In this document: piece after piece, positions 18,825 through 28,194 of the stretch
How positions within the stretch are numbered: the stretch's first letter is position 1
How the letters are laid out: each line of letters opens with the position of its first letter
From: Acrasis kona
Taxonomy: Eukaryota > Heterolobosea > Eutetramitea > Acrasida > Acrasidae
Assembly: GCA_026419775.2 (NCBI GenBank)
Contig: JAOPGA020001296.1
Location: 1 to 63,011, forward strand
Direction: 5' to 3'
DNA: 63,011 nt
Notes under the pieces: model-generated
What the model saw: only the letters and a program-made list of their open reading frames with translations
What the model was told of the DNA's origin: nothing
The model's database searches: none
Position numbers and translations under genes: made by a program

Positions 18825-20299
18825 ATGCACTGGTTAATGGTATGTGCCCTCGTGATGGCATGTTTATTGTCTCATATTGCGGCACAAACACCAGAACCTG
18901 CCCCAAGTCCTTCCTTTAATAACAATACGCAACAAGGTGAACAAAAGCCTAGTGAGCGCGAAGTTCCCACTTGGTAAGTCAAAAAAAATTGAAACACAAC
19001 AATGACACCCTAAAGGGCACTTATTCTTATTGTGATAGAAACCTCGCTTGTTGTGGTTATTATTTGCGCTGCGGCCACCATCGTCATCGTAACAGCAATA
19101 TACTGCAGATATAAAACAAAGTCCGTAAACCAAAGCATACAGCAATCACTGCACTCGCCTGGAACGGCAAAAATGGTGAAGCCAGTTTGTGAGACGAGCG
19201 TTGATCTACAAGTTAGCGACGAAACAAATACATCCATGAAGCAAGCAAGCGATGTCACGCGGCTGTCGCTATTCGACTCTGTTACATCAGAGCTCAAAAC
19301 TGTTCGGAAAACAACATCATCATCCAAAAAAAGATCTAATACCAGCACCCCTGCTTCCTTAGAATGGAGAAAAGGAGAAGTTATAGGTGTCGGTGCTTAT
19401 GGAAAAGTATATTCGGCTTTGAATTTGGTTGACGGGTCTGTTATGGCGGTCAAAAAAATGCAACTTCCACATGTGAATGATCCTAGTAGTGATGGGACTC
19501 TGAGACGCATCATGGCAGAGATTGATTTGATGAGACAATTATCTCATCCCAACGTAGTGGAGTATTTAGGCATGAGAACGCAAGGTAGTCACTTGTATGT
19601 ATTTTTAGAGTATATGGCGGGTGGGTCGCTTATTAGGTACGTTCATTATTTCTTGTGTAGTCTAAAACTATTTTTAGCGTTGTAAAAAAGTTTGGTACGC
19701 TGACCGAAACAATCATACAGAGCTATCTTGTACAGATATTATGCGGATTAGAGTACCTCCATGCCAACGGCATTATACATCGTGACATTAAGGGAGCAAA
19801 CATTTTAATGGATAATGGTCAAGTCAAACTGGCTGATTTTGGATTATCAAAGTTAGCAGAGATGAGCAACACAACAGCAAGCTTCACTACCCGTGGAACG
19901 CCGGCATGGATGAGCAGAGAAATCATACGTACCGGTAAGTATAGCTTTGCTAGTGACATTTGGGCCGTAGGATGTACCATCATTGAGATGGTTTCAGGAA
20001 AACCTGCATGGGAGGAATTAAACATTAGAGAACCCATGGCTTTGATGATGAACATTGCAACATCAGAAAGCGGTCCAAAGATACCAACAGAGTGCATGAG
20101 CGATGATTTAATTGACATTACAAGGAGGTGTTTGGATCTAGACCCTGAAAAAAGACCTAGTGCGACGGAACTGCTACAACACCCATTCCTTACGAAAACA
20201 ATACAAGTGCAGGAAATGGATCAGACTGACACTGAGATGATTCAGGACTTTTCTGATTATGAAGGAACATATTCCACCATGGAGCTGATTGTACAATAA
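18825..20299 (+). CDS. Single-pass receptor-like Ser/Thr kinase (MAP3K-like kinase domain), 463 aa
   Basis: Exons 18825-18973, 19016-19636 and 19678-20299 (introns 42 and 41 nt, both GTA..AAG/TAG). Residues 1-20 are a signal peptide (MHWLMVCALVMACLLSHIAA), followed by only about 30 extracellular residues rich in P, N and Q, then a transmembrane helix (about 51-80) and a Ser/Thr-rich juxtamembrane stretch. The kinase domain starts near 165: glycine loop GVGAYGKVYSA, VAIK-type lysine MAVKK, catalytic loop HRDIKGANIL, DFGLSK, and the activation segment end GTPAWMSREI, which with SDIWAVGCTIIEM places it near the STE11/MAP3K group. All catalytic residues are present. The tiny ectodomain cannot itself bind a large ligand, so a partner or a sensing role through the membrane is likely. 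Confidence 0.87.
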
Positions 20300-20509
20300 T
20301 TCTAAACGAACTTTCCGGAATACTTGTTGACACATTTTGATGGGAGCATGTTGGAAGTAAAAGTTCAAATAACGTCCGTTCCTCACTGCAAAATACATGT
20401 AAAAACCCAATAAAATAATTATTCATAAAAAAGTATTTTGAGTGATTTATTCATGCTTATTTGATTGCGGCTACTTGCTAGTACACTGTTCCTAATTGAT
20501 TAATGTTGA

Positions 20510-21135
20510 TTATTTAACTGATATTGAGAATTTTATAACGCCTATGTGGTTCCCTTCGTGATCATACAGGTCTTCAAAAAGTTTAACCTCCCTTCCATCT
20601 TGATTGTGGCATTTTGTTCCAAGAACAAATTGAACAGATCCTAAAATGTTTCTATGATTTGAGTCTGCATACACTTCAATGAGAACTGGACAACTTTTCC
20701 ATGTATCGACACTCATAAACCTGATTGTTATTGCAAACTGAGTATTGTGTTACTTACATCTCAGGACAAGTATATTGTAATCTTAAATCTCTTGGTGATA
20801 AACCTGTTGTGCACCATAGCTGTCCATCTGTAAATACTCTACATGCAACCTTTCTTAACACTAGTTTAACACCATATAACACCTATTAATTATGTACCTT
20901 GTTTTTTTATTTTCCAGCTCTACTTTTATAATTAAAAGTGTGACCTCAACAGCATTGTCTATAAGGTTCCTCTCTTCTGGGAATGGAAAGTCAATAAACC
21001 TGTTACCTCTAGAGCAGGCAAGGGATTTGGATTTATTTCTCTGCAAACTTTGTTATGAAGAAAGAAAATTCGACAAACTTGTAGCATGGGAGGGGCGAGG
21101 TAAACATCTGATAGTTCTGAGTTCGATGTGAACAT
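20510..21135 (-). CDS. Small C2-domain-like protein, 169 aa, four exons
   Basis: Exons 21135-21079, 21040-20924, 20882-20758 and 20720-20510; introns of 38, 41 and 37 nt. The joined frame is exact (170 codons). After an N-terminal basic stretch, the sequence alternates short beta strands (VTLLIIKVLYGVKLVL, CPVLIEVYADS, GSVQFVLGT, HIGVIKFSISVK), typical of a C2 or C2-like beta sandwich. The Ca2+-binding aspartates of classical C2 domains are not obvious. An alternative start is the ATG at 21087. It lies convergent to the receptor kinase gene, 210 bp away. Confidence 0.68.
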
Positions 21136-21514
21136 GACTTTGTTTCCTCTTTCGCCTGTCAAACATCCCCACCATAAACAGAAAGATAACCAAAGAAATT
21201 AGCCTCATATATGAAGATAACAAGAACGTGCAAAGTAGTTATGTGATATAAAGTTAAAATAGATGTATGGAATACAGCAATTTAATTTATAATATGATCA
21301 TTAGTATCGTCAATATGAGTTAGAAGTTTCATTAGAAAGTTCGAACCAAATTATATGTACGCCATAAGTACTATAGGATAACATACAGTTTGACGAGGTA
21401 TTAAAAGGAGCTCCAACTTGTAAAAGCAAAAATAGAATATCGGGCGTTGTAATAACTTTAATTATAACTATACCCAACATAAAAGGAGCACTGTGCTATG
21501 TTACCTCTAGTAAA

Positions 21515-21733
21515 ATGGGACAAAAACACACACGAAGTACCGAAACTATTACCATAGAATGTAGAAATGAGGTTGATATTCAGGAAAGCATTCAAACTCA
21601 AGGCCACACTAAAGCGGAAAGTACGTCACCAGTCAAACCACAGGAACATATAATAGATAAAGAGATTATTAAGGATTTACCTGATAGAACCAATTTCGAA
21701 AAGTTTCTACGTGTCAAATCATCGATCATATAA
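21515..21733 (+). CDS. Small hydrophilic protein, 72 aa, possible N-myristoylation
   Basis: ATG-to-stop frame MGQKHTRSTETITIECRNE... ending LRVKSSII. Gly at position 2 with a polar/basic continuation fits an N-myristoylation signal, though Ser/Thr at position 6 is not ideal. It is rich in E, T, K and Q, with no hydrophobic segment. No family recognised. The preceding 21163-21514 (350 bp) contains nothing else I can support. Confidence 0.4.
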   Translation: MGQKHTRSTETITIECRNEVDIQESIQTQGHTKAESTSPVKPQEHIIDKEIIKDLPDRTNFEKFLRVKSSII

Positions 21734-21818
21734 AATGAATGTAGCGGATGCAAAAGCAATACCGGCAGAGATCTAAATAACAATAAACAATTCTAATAAA
21801 AATAACTTAATTCTAACA

Positions 21819-21969
21819 TTAATGCACCTTAACTGCGCAATTTGAATTTGATCCGTTTCGTACTACGCCATGTCCACTGGTAAAGTATGCCTTTCTCGCA
21901 TTTAGATTTTTATTATGTTTCTGATCTTTTCTAGTACAAGACAGACTGTCATCATTACAATCTTGAAGC
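21819..21969 (-). CDS. Exon of an unresolved small Cys-containing protein
   Basis: Minus-strand open stretch ending at the stop 21819: LQDCNDDSLSCTRKDQKH, then NARKAYFTSGHGVVRNG and CAVKVH. A plausible 39-nt intron (22008-21970, GTATTA..AAAG) precedes it, but the exon before that lacks an ATG in phase. It is downstream of, and on the same strand as, the second CBM96 gene. It may be the 3' exon of a small gene or a remnant. Confidence 0.35.
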
Positions 21970-22165
21970 CTTTGTAAATAATGTCAAGATAAAATATCAC
22001 TTTAATACAGGTTTGATGGACTTATTCAGAAGATCTATTCCATACTTGAAGACCTAGTACAATTAGTAGTTACAGTAATCTGTCTGTGAGAGTCAGTGTG
22101 CGATTCCCCTAAGATTACAATTTAAACAAAATTTATATAATAAAATATTTCTAGTTTATTTCAAC

Positions 22166-23476
22166 TTATAATAAAGCAGCGGCAGCGGCGGCGACGGCAG
22201 CAGCTCCAGCAACGATAGTGGCAGCACCAGAATCTTCTCTTGAGTTGTCTTCACCACTCTCGTTTTGAGTGGGTGCCTTGGTTGTTGGTGCAGCAGATGG
22301 TGACTGTGTGGTTGGTTTTGGAGTCAATTGGACTGGTGGTTGAGATGGTGCACCAGTTGTTGTTGGTGATGCAGTTGTTGGTGCCTTTGTGGAGGAGGCG
22401 GGGATGCAGTATTGAATCTCGCAGTTCTCTCCCTTGAATCCAACATTGCATACGCACTTTCCATCGACACAACCTCCCTTACCACTGCACACAACAGTTC
22501 TAGCTGGTGAAGCGTTATTGTCTCCGCTCAAGTTAGCAGCGCTGCATGAACTGCTTGTCTTGACGTCTCTTGCAGGAGATGCATTGTTGTCACCGCTTAA
22601 GTTGGCGTCTTGCTCTCCACAGATTGGTAAAGTGGGTTGAGCAGTTGTTGGTCTTGGGGTCAAGTTGACAGTTGGTGCTCCAGTGGTTGGTGCGGAAGTA
22701 GTTGGTGCGCCAGTGGTTGGTGCGGAGGTAGTTGGAGTAGCAGTGGTTGGGCAAACTTTGCATACTGGGCAGTTGCTAGCAGTGCGTGCATCTCTTGCTG
22801 GTGACGCGTTGTTGTCGCCTGATAAGTTTGCATCAACAGTTCCACATGGGCATGGTGGGCAAGTGGCTGGAGCGCTAGTGGTTGGTGCGGCGGTGGTTGA
22901 TGCATCAGAGTAGACAACTGTTAGGAAGGAAGCACGGTTGTTGGCCTCTCTTGCGGCGACGGTGACGGATGCACCGATACCTCCGGTTGGGTTCCAACCA
23001 ACGTTGAAGAATTGCTTGTTGGCAGCGACGGCATACTTTACAAAGCTTGTAACATCAATGTTTGAAGGGGCTTGGTTGTTCAAGTAAACAGTGGCGATCT
23101 CCTTATCAAAGTCTGGGAACTCACTGATGTTGGTGGTTGGTGTCTCTGAGAAATCAGTTGCATTGAAGAACTGTACATTTGGGTTCTTTGAATTGTCAGC
23201 ATCTGTGTAACGTTGTGGTGGGTTGTTTGAGAGGACATTGACGGTCAATGTTGCACTAGAAATGGTCTTTCCTGCTAGGGAAGCAACGTTGTATGCGGTG
23301 AACAAATAAGCAGCATTACTTGCGGAGCAGCAACTAATGGTGTACTTATCAGCGTTGTGATAAGTGGATGGTCCTCCATTGGCTGGGTTGGACAACAAGT
23401 CTTTTGCAACCAATAGTTCGACTGAGGCAGCGTATGTTACTGCGACGAGTGCGCAGAGAGTTATGAGTTTATGCAT
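22166..23476 (-). CDS. GPI-anchored CBM96 (DNRLRE) surface protein B with three NLSGDNNASPAR motifs, 436 aa
   Basis: Single exon from the ATG at 23476. Signal peptide MHKLITLCALVAVTYAA, then a CBM96/DNRLRE-type domain (residues about 18-195) that is close to protein A throughout (VAKDLLSNPANGGPST, NNQAPSNIDVTSFV, VTVAAREANNR). Next come Thr/Ala/Pro mucin-like linkers, two NLSGDNNASPAR-bearing Cys modules and an EGF-like unit with a third copy (CSGKGGCVDGKCVCNVGFKG). The C-terminus SREDSGAATIVAGAAAV.. is a GPI-anchor signal. The paralogues share a domain order, but A has expanded the middle modules. The upstream region has a TATTTATAG stretch 40 bp before the ATG, also seen before gene A as TATTTATAAG, which may be a shared promoter feature. 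Confidence 0.82.
   Translation of the reverse strand: MHKLITLCALVAVTYAASVELLVAKDLLSNPANGGPSTYHNADKYTISCCSASNAAYLFTAYNVASLAGKTISSATLTVNVLSNNPPQRYTDADNSKNPNVQFFNATDFSETPTTNISEFPDFDKEIATVYLNNQAPSNIDVTSFVKYAVAANKQFFNVGWNPTGGIGASVTVAAREANNRASFLTVVYSDASTTAAPTTSAPATCPPCPCGTVDANLSGDNNASPARDARTASNCPVCKVCPTTATPTTSAPTTGAPTTSAPTTGAPTVNLTPRPTTAQPTLPICGEQDANLSGDNNASPARDVKTSSSCSAANLSGDNNASPARTVVCSGKGGCVDGKCVCNVGFKGENCEIQYCIPASSTKAPTTASPTTTGAPSQPPVQLTPKPTTQSPSAAPTTKAPTQNESGEDNSREDSGAATIVAGAAAVAAAAAALL
22499..22828 (-). repeat. Three copies of the NLSGDNNASPAR coding motif
   Basis: Copies at 22499-22534, 22568-22603 and 22793-22828, each 36 bp. Amino acids are identical to the seven copies in protein A. Synonymous sites differ widely between copies (GGA/GGT/GGC, TCA/TCT, GCT/GCA/GCG), so recent gene conversion alone does not explain the identity. 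Confidence 0.9.
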
Positions 23477-24010
23477 GTTTTGTTTTTGATTTGTGTAATT
23501 GTCGTGAAGAGATGCAACTATTTATAGTCTACTGTCAAACGTCCGCCAGTAAAAATAAAACAATTTGATTCAACAATCTCCAAACTTGCACAAAACATAC
23601 TTGCCATTTTGAAAAAATGTCTAAAACTTTGCTGAAAACTAATGTGATTATCCGAAGCCGCAATCCCTTCACCTAAAATTACAACAAGGATTCAGTGACA
23701 GGGGTTTGGAATTTTCCTATTTTCCAAACTGTTTTTTCGCTGTCATTTCCTAAGGATGCCCGGGCATTCCAAAATGGAACCCTTTCCAAACCGTTTGTGT
23801 TTATCACATTTAAATCGTCACTACGACCTACTTTTCAATGAGATTATTTCAAATAGACAATGCATGATAAGTTCTAGGGATTTTTGTTCCATTGTTTAAT
23901 GTAGGACAAAGACAAATTGTAAAGATGACAAACTCACAGGTACGTGAACAGAATAATAAATCTTGTTTAATATAAGTACAAAGTAATAGGGATTAGGGAA
24001 ACCGTGATGA
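23477..24010. other. Intergenic stretch with inverted repeats
   Basis: About 530 bp without a gene. It contains an 8-bp inverted repeat with a 10-nt spacer (GTTTGGAA 23704-23711 against TTCCAAAC 23722-23729), a further TTCCAAAC near 23784, and a perfect 10-bp palindrome TGCCCGGGCA at 23757-23766. GC-rich palindromes are rare in this AT-rich window. No function can be assigned. Confidence 0.45.
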
Positions 24011-25365
24011 TCATTCGATCACTGGCTCGTCTTTAAGTTCCACCTCTGTAACCTCAGTATTGGTCGCTTCCATCTTGGGTTGATCAACTTTGTAAACCTT
24101 CAAGTCAAGAACAAAAAACCCTATGATGGACAGTACTAATAATGCAGTCATGATGCCTAAAATAACATAATAGTCGAAGTAAATTCCTGACACCATTGAA
24201 AGGGCTGTGGATAGAGCCTGAACAAAATTGAAAGCAGCAAAAGCACAACTAGGAGATTCCTCAAATAAAATACCAACAATTGCAAAGATCAAAGTAGTAG
24301 TCGCGCTATAAGCGACTCCACATATAAATATTGTTATAAAATAAAGCCAAATAAACTGCAACCTGAATATAAAAAATGATAAAACTGTTGCGCCGATATG
24401 AAACAAAAAAGAGAGTAACATCATCCATCTGATACCAACCAAGTCTCCACCTTTACCTATACCTATTGCCACAATAGGACCTGACAAACTAAACACTAGA
24501 TTTATCCAGGGTACATACTCTAAAGGTACATTTGGAGGGATGATACCAAAGAAGAAGGAATAACTATAACCATTGTAAAGAAAAAGTGGGACCAACAAGA
24601 GCATCTTTTTATCAATTAAAAATTTAAATGTTTTCACAATAGATTCGCCAGTTTCTTTTATTACTTGTCTAAATTGTTTTCGCTCAACAGACCTATCATC
24701 ATTTTGTGGAATTTTACGGAGGACCAGGTAGAACAATAATGCAAACAACCCAACACCAAACATGACAACAAATGAATAGAATTGTGAGACGCCAATTAAA
24801 AATAAAATTCCCATGATGGCATTACCGAGGACACCGTTCAATCCAAATATACAACAAAAAATTCCACTGTAGAACCCAATGTTGACAGTTTGGCCACATT
24901 GAGTGAGCATCACACCCTACAATTGTTAGTACATTTCAAAGATCATGTCACCTGGCCGTTCCATAATAAACTTGCGGCAAACCCTACGCTTATAGAAGAC
25001 AGAACCAATACAACGGAATTTGTAGAGCCGCAAGCTAAACAAAAAAAAGCGTAAGGAATTGAAGAGAACACAATGGTCCATTTGGGACCAACTAGTTGAA
25101 CAATGCCGGGAGCAGTAAAATTTGTGAACGCAAACACAGTATATAAGATTGCAAGACAGGTAAACCCAATGTCTTCGTGTATTGAAGTCATTAGACCCTG
25201 AGCAGATCCATACGCTGCCATGGTGAATAAAAATCCAAAACTCAACATCATAATATTAAAGAAGTGTTTAGTGTAAAAATGCTTCCTCATAATCTGTAGC
25301 GGCGTCAATAGTTCATTGCTGGCATTAATTCCTTTTGGCCTTTCGTCATCCAAATCTTCGGCCAT
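24011..25365 (-). CDS. UNC-93-like major facilitator membrane protein, 439 aa
   Basis: Exons 25365-24952 and 24916-24011, with a 35-nt intron (GTGACA..GTAG). The protein has about eleven or twelve hydrophobic helices in two halves, as expected for major facilitator proteins. The first half shows UNC-93 family features: NIMMLSFGFLFTMAAYGSAQ, then a loop and helix ending SLLWNGQG, then MLTQCGQTVN. UNC-93 proteins regulate K+ channels in worms and traffic receptors in mammals; a transport or chaperone role here is open. The C-terminus is acidic (ELKDEPVIE). Divergent from the GH19-C39 gene with 166 bp between starts. Confidence 0.82.
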
Positions 25366-25531
25366 TATTTATTGTAAAAAAATAAGATTGATGTGGACAT
25401 ACGGAAGTTGATTTCAACGATTTAGGAAGGCATCGGTTGGATTGGATGATGTGAGTGTCAGTCACTGTAGCGGATGAATTAATTGTCAATCACTGGCGAA
25501 ATCAAATTACAATTAGAAGAAAAAAATTGGG

Positions 25532-27535
25532 ATGAACTTTATTCTACTGCTCTCCCTAGTGGCTTTTGTCACCGCGTTCGGAGGTGGCATGATGTTCACT
25601 CCCATGAGGGCGCCGGTATCAAGAAGTTCATTCACCTCACAAGTCAGGTCACCAGTCAGGTCTTACCACTCTCCACAGAGAATTCATTCTAGTCCCAACG
25701 TTAGAAGTCCTTCATCCCACCAAACCTTAAGAAACATCTTTAGTGTAAAGTCAATAAGAGGTGTAGACTTCCCTCGTAGAGCCAATACAGTACGGGCCAC
25801 CCAACACCGTCCAGTCTCCAACCGTGGTTTCCAACACTCTACAAGACGTCAACCAACCAATAGACTACAGTCATCAAGGGTCCAACAACGTGGGCAAAGA
25901 CAACGCCAAAGTACTCGTCAACATCCACAAAGACGTCAATCTCCAACAAGAGGACGTCAAAATGGACGCAGGACAAGCACAAGCCAACAATCCTCAAGAA
26001 GGCAATCCCCAAGAAGACAACAAAGTGGACGTAGAACTACCGGACGTCAACAACGCCCGTCAAGAAGGCAATCCCCAAGAGGACGCGGCCAAGCTTCAAG
26101 AAGACAACAAAGTGGTCGTGGAACAATTAGACGCCAAAGCCCATCTAAAGGTCGTTCCACTAAAGGACGCCAACAGTCTCCAAGAACAAGGCAAACAACT
26201 AGACGTCAACAACGCCCATCGAGACGCCAACCAAGACAACCTTCCAAATCAAAACAACCAAGACAACCATCAAGACGTCAATCTAAACAGCCCAAACAAC
26301 CAGTCAAACCACAACAACCCGCCAAGCCATCCAAACCAACTCCACCAAGCAAACCAGTTGAGAAGCCACAAACACCACCTTCGCCTCCATCTACTCCCTC
26401 GGGTCCAGGTTCAATCTCCCCATCCACCTTACAAAAAATCATCCCAAGCCTCAAGCCACAACTTGCACAACAATATGCACCTTTATTGGCACAAGCCATG
26501 AAAGAAGCGAACATCAACACGCCACAGCGCCAAGCAGCTTTCATCGCTCAACTCGGTCATGAGTCGGGAGGTTTGAAATGGTTCAAGGAATTCGCATCAG
26601 GTGCCAAATACGAAGGACGTAAGGATTTGGGAAATAAATACCCTGGAGATGGAGTTCGTTTCAAAGGAAGAGGACCCATTCAATTAACAGGAAGAACAAA
26701 TTACGAAAAGGCAGGAAAAGCATTGGGACTTGACTTGGTCAACAATCCTACACTAGCCGAAAGACCAGATGTAGGATTCAGAACTGCAGCATGGTTTTGG
26801 AACAAGAACAATTTGAACAAGTATGCTGATTTGGGAACACAAAAAGGATTTGATCAGGTCACTAGAAGAGTGAATGGAGGTTATAATGGAAAGGCAGATC
26901 GTGATGCTTACTGGAAGAGAGCAAATAATGTATTGAAGCAATCCGGTGGAAATGGATCATCACAACAAATAGCACAACCACTCACAACAGGTCAACGTCA
27001 ACAACAACCAAGCCGACAACAATCATCCACAAATTCTCAACAACAACCTTCATCGTCGGCGTCATCAGGTACGAACGGAAAATATACTTACTTTAATCAA
27101 GCCGATCCTAAATGGGGTTCCATCTCTCAAGGTAGCAGTAATGTGAAAAAGAGTGGATGTTTAATTTCCTCACTTGCCATGGCGCTCAACACCAAAGGCG
27201 TCAAGATTAATGGTGAGCCAGTGAACCCAGGGAACTTGGTCAAACATTTGTCCGAAAGAAACATGTTTACATCAGGTGGTGGACTTAAAGGTGGTGCTAC
27301 TGATAAGTTAGGATTGACAAGAGGTAAGACTTACTCTCCAAGAGATGCAAGCGGCGTCGCTGCCATCAATGGCGGCAAAGTCGTGTTATTGCATGTGCAG
27401 AATGGAAGACCAAGTGGTCATTGGGTGTTAGCGACTGCTAGTGATGGTAAAACTTTCCAAGTCCAAGATCCAGGCCACAGAAATACACACAGTTATGATG
27501 TCGGTCAAGTTATTGAAATGAGACAGTATAATTAA
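25532..27535 (+). CDS. Secreted GH19 glycosidase plus C39-like peptidase with long Arg/Gln/Ser region, 667 aa
   Basis: Single exon. Signal peptide MNFILLLSLVAFVTAFG. Residues about 35-260 are extremely rich in R, Q, S and P (repeats such as RRQSPRRQQSGR) with almost no acidic residues. A Pro/Lys linker leads to a GH19-type domain (about 295-475): AAFIAQLGHESGGL with the catalytic Glu, then GRGPIQLTGRTNYEKAG, and WFWNKNNLN. After a Q/S linker comes a C39-like papain-fold domain (about 525-667) with the active Cys in KKSGCLISSLAMAL and His in SGHWVLATA. GH19 enzymes cut chitin or peptidoglycan, and C39-like domains cleave peptides. The pair resembles phage and bacterial lysins and could kill bacteria; transfer from prokaryotes is likely but unproven. 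The cationic arm may bind bacterial envelopes. Confidence 0.87.
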   Translation: MNFILLLSLVAFVTAFGGGMMFTPMRAPVSRSSFTSQVRSPVRSYHSPQRIHSSPNVRSPSSHQTLRNIFSVKSIRGVDFPRRANTVRATQHRPVSNRGFQHSTRRQPTNRLQSSRVQQRGQRQRQSTRQHPQRRQSPTRGRQNGRRTSTSQQSSRRQSPRRQQSGRRTTGRQQRPSRRQSPRGRGQASRRQQSGRGTIRRQSPSKGRSTKGRQQSPRTRQTTRRQQRPSRRQPRQPSKSKQPRQPSRRQSKQPKQPVKPQQPAKPSKPTPPSKPVEKPQTPPSPPSTPSGPGSISPSTLQKIIPSLKPQLAQQYAPLLAQAMKEANINTPQRQAAFIAQLGHESGGLKWFKEFASGAKYEGRKDLGNKYPGDGVRFKGRGPIQLTGRTNYEKAGKALGLDLVNNPTLAERPDVGFRTAAWFWNKNNLNKYADLGTQKGFDQVTRRVNGGYNGKADRDAYWKRANNVLKQSGGNGSSQQIAQPLTTGQRQQQPSRQQSSTNSQQQPSSSASSGTNGKYTYFNQADPKWGSISQGSSNVKKSGCLISSLAMALNTKGVKINGEPVNPGNLVKHLSERNMFTSGGGLKGGATDKLGLTRGKTYSPRDASGVAAINGGKVVLLHVQNGRPSGHWVLATASDGKTFQVQDPGHRNTHSYDVGQVIEMRQYN

Positions 27536-28194
27536 AATGTATTTTTAACATTATTACAATTGTTATCATCATGCTTCCCATAGCATTTGTTACATCATCC
27601 AACTTTCCCTCTAAGCACGTATTGTTTATATTTAAAGAGTGTGAAAGAAACAAACTTGCAACAAATCTACTGAGCATAAATCTACTGTGCGTTACTATTC
27701 ACACTAACAATTGTATCATCATTTCCTTTACCAAATCAACACAGTTACCATCCATACGCGCCATAGAACAGTCTGGCACATGCACTACAACTGAAAGCAC
27801 CATGGGGTCTTAACGCAATAGATGGATCAGAAACACGTATTTAATAGAACAGGAGAACGAGTCAACATTTTCATTGTCGATAATCGAATCCAGGCAGATC
27901 ACACTGAGTTTGAAAGATTAATGGTTTATGTACTACAAATTTTGTCTTTGTGTTACATTAAACATTCGCATCAATTGATTATTTTCTTCTCTAAGTAAGC
28001 AAGGTTTCAGGTTCTGTGCAATTAGGGAAATGATCCTTAATTTTGATTGATGGTACAACGGAAGGATTTATCGCGGAATAAAAGAACACACCAAGAAAGG
28101 AGTTCTAATAATACAATCTATTTTAAGTTAGTCCTCAGGTCTTTTTTAGACGAAAGTAATGAACATTTTAAAAATTAAAATAGAAAACACAACA
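27536..28194. other. Intergenic stretch, no firm gene
   Basis: About 660 bp between the lysin-like gene and the lipase gene. Open frames occur on both strands (for instance 27571-27813 plus, and a minus-strand piece containing GKLDDVTNAMGSMM near 27560-27620), but none has a start, a splice pattern and composition that agree. I leave it unassigned. Confidence 0.4.

Noticed and set aside
20883-20897. A 15-nt GT-AG piece (GTACATAATTAATAG) as an ultra-short intron in the C2 gene
   Set aside because: A 41-nt intron with donor at 20923 gives a correct frame and fits the size of all others.
25824-26501. A 225-codon plus-strand frame inside the GH19-C39 gene
   Set aside because: It comes from the repetitive RRQ/RQS coding sequence read in the next frame; the main frame has a signal peptide and two catalytic domains.
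27571-27813. 80-codon plus-strand frame after the lysin-like gene
   Set aside because: Low-complexity, no domain, no promoter or polyadenylation context; the opposite strand is equally coding-like.
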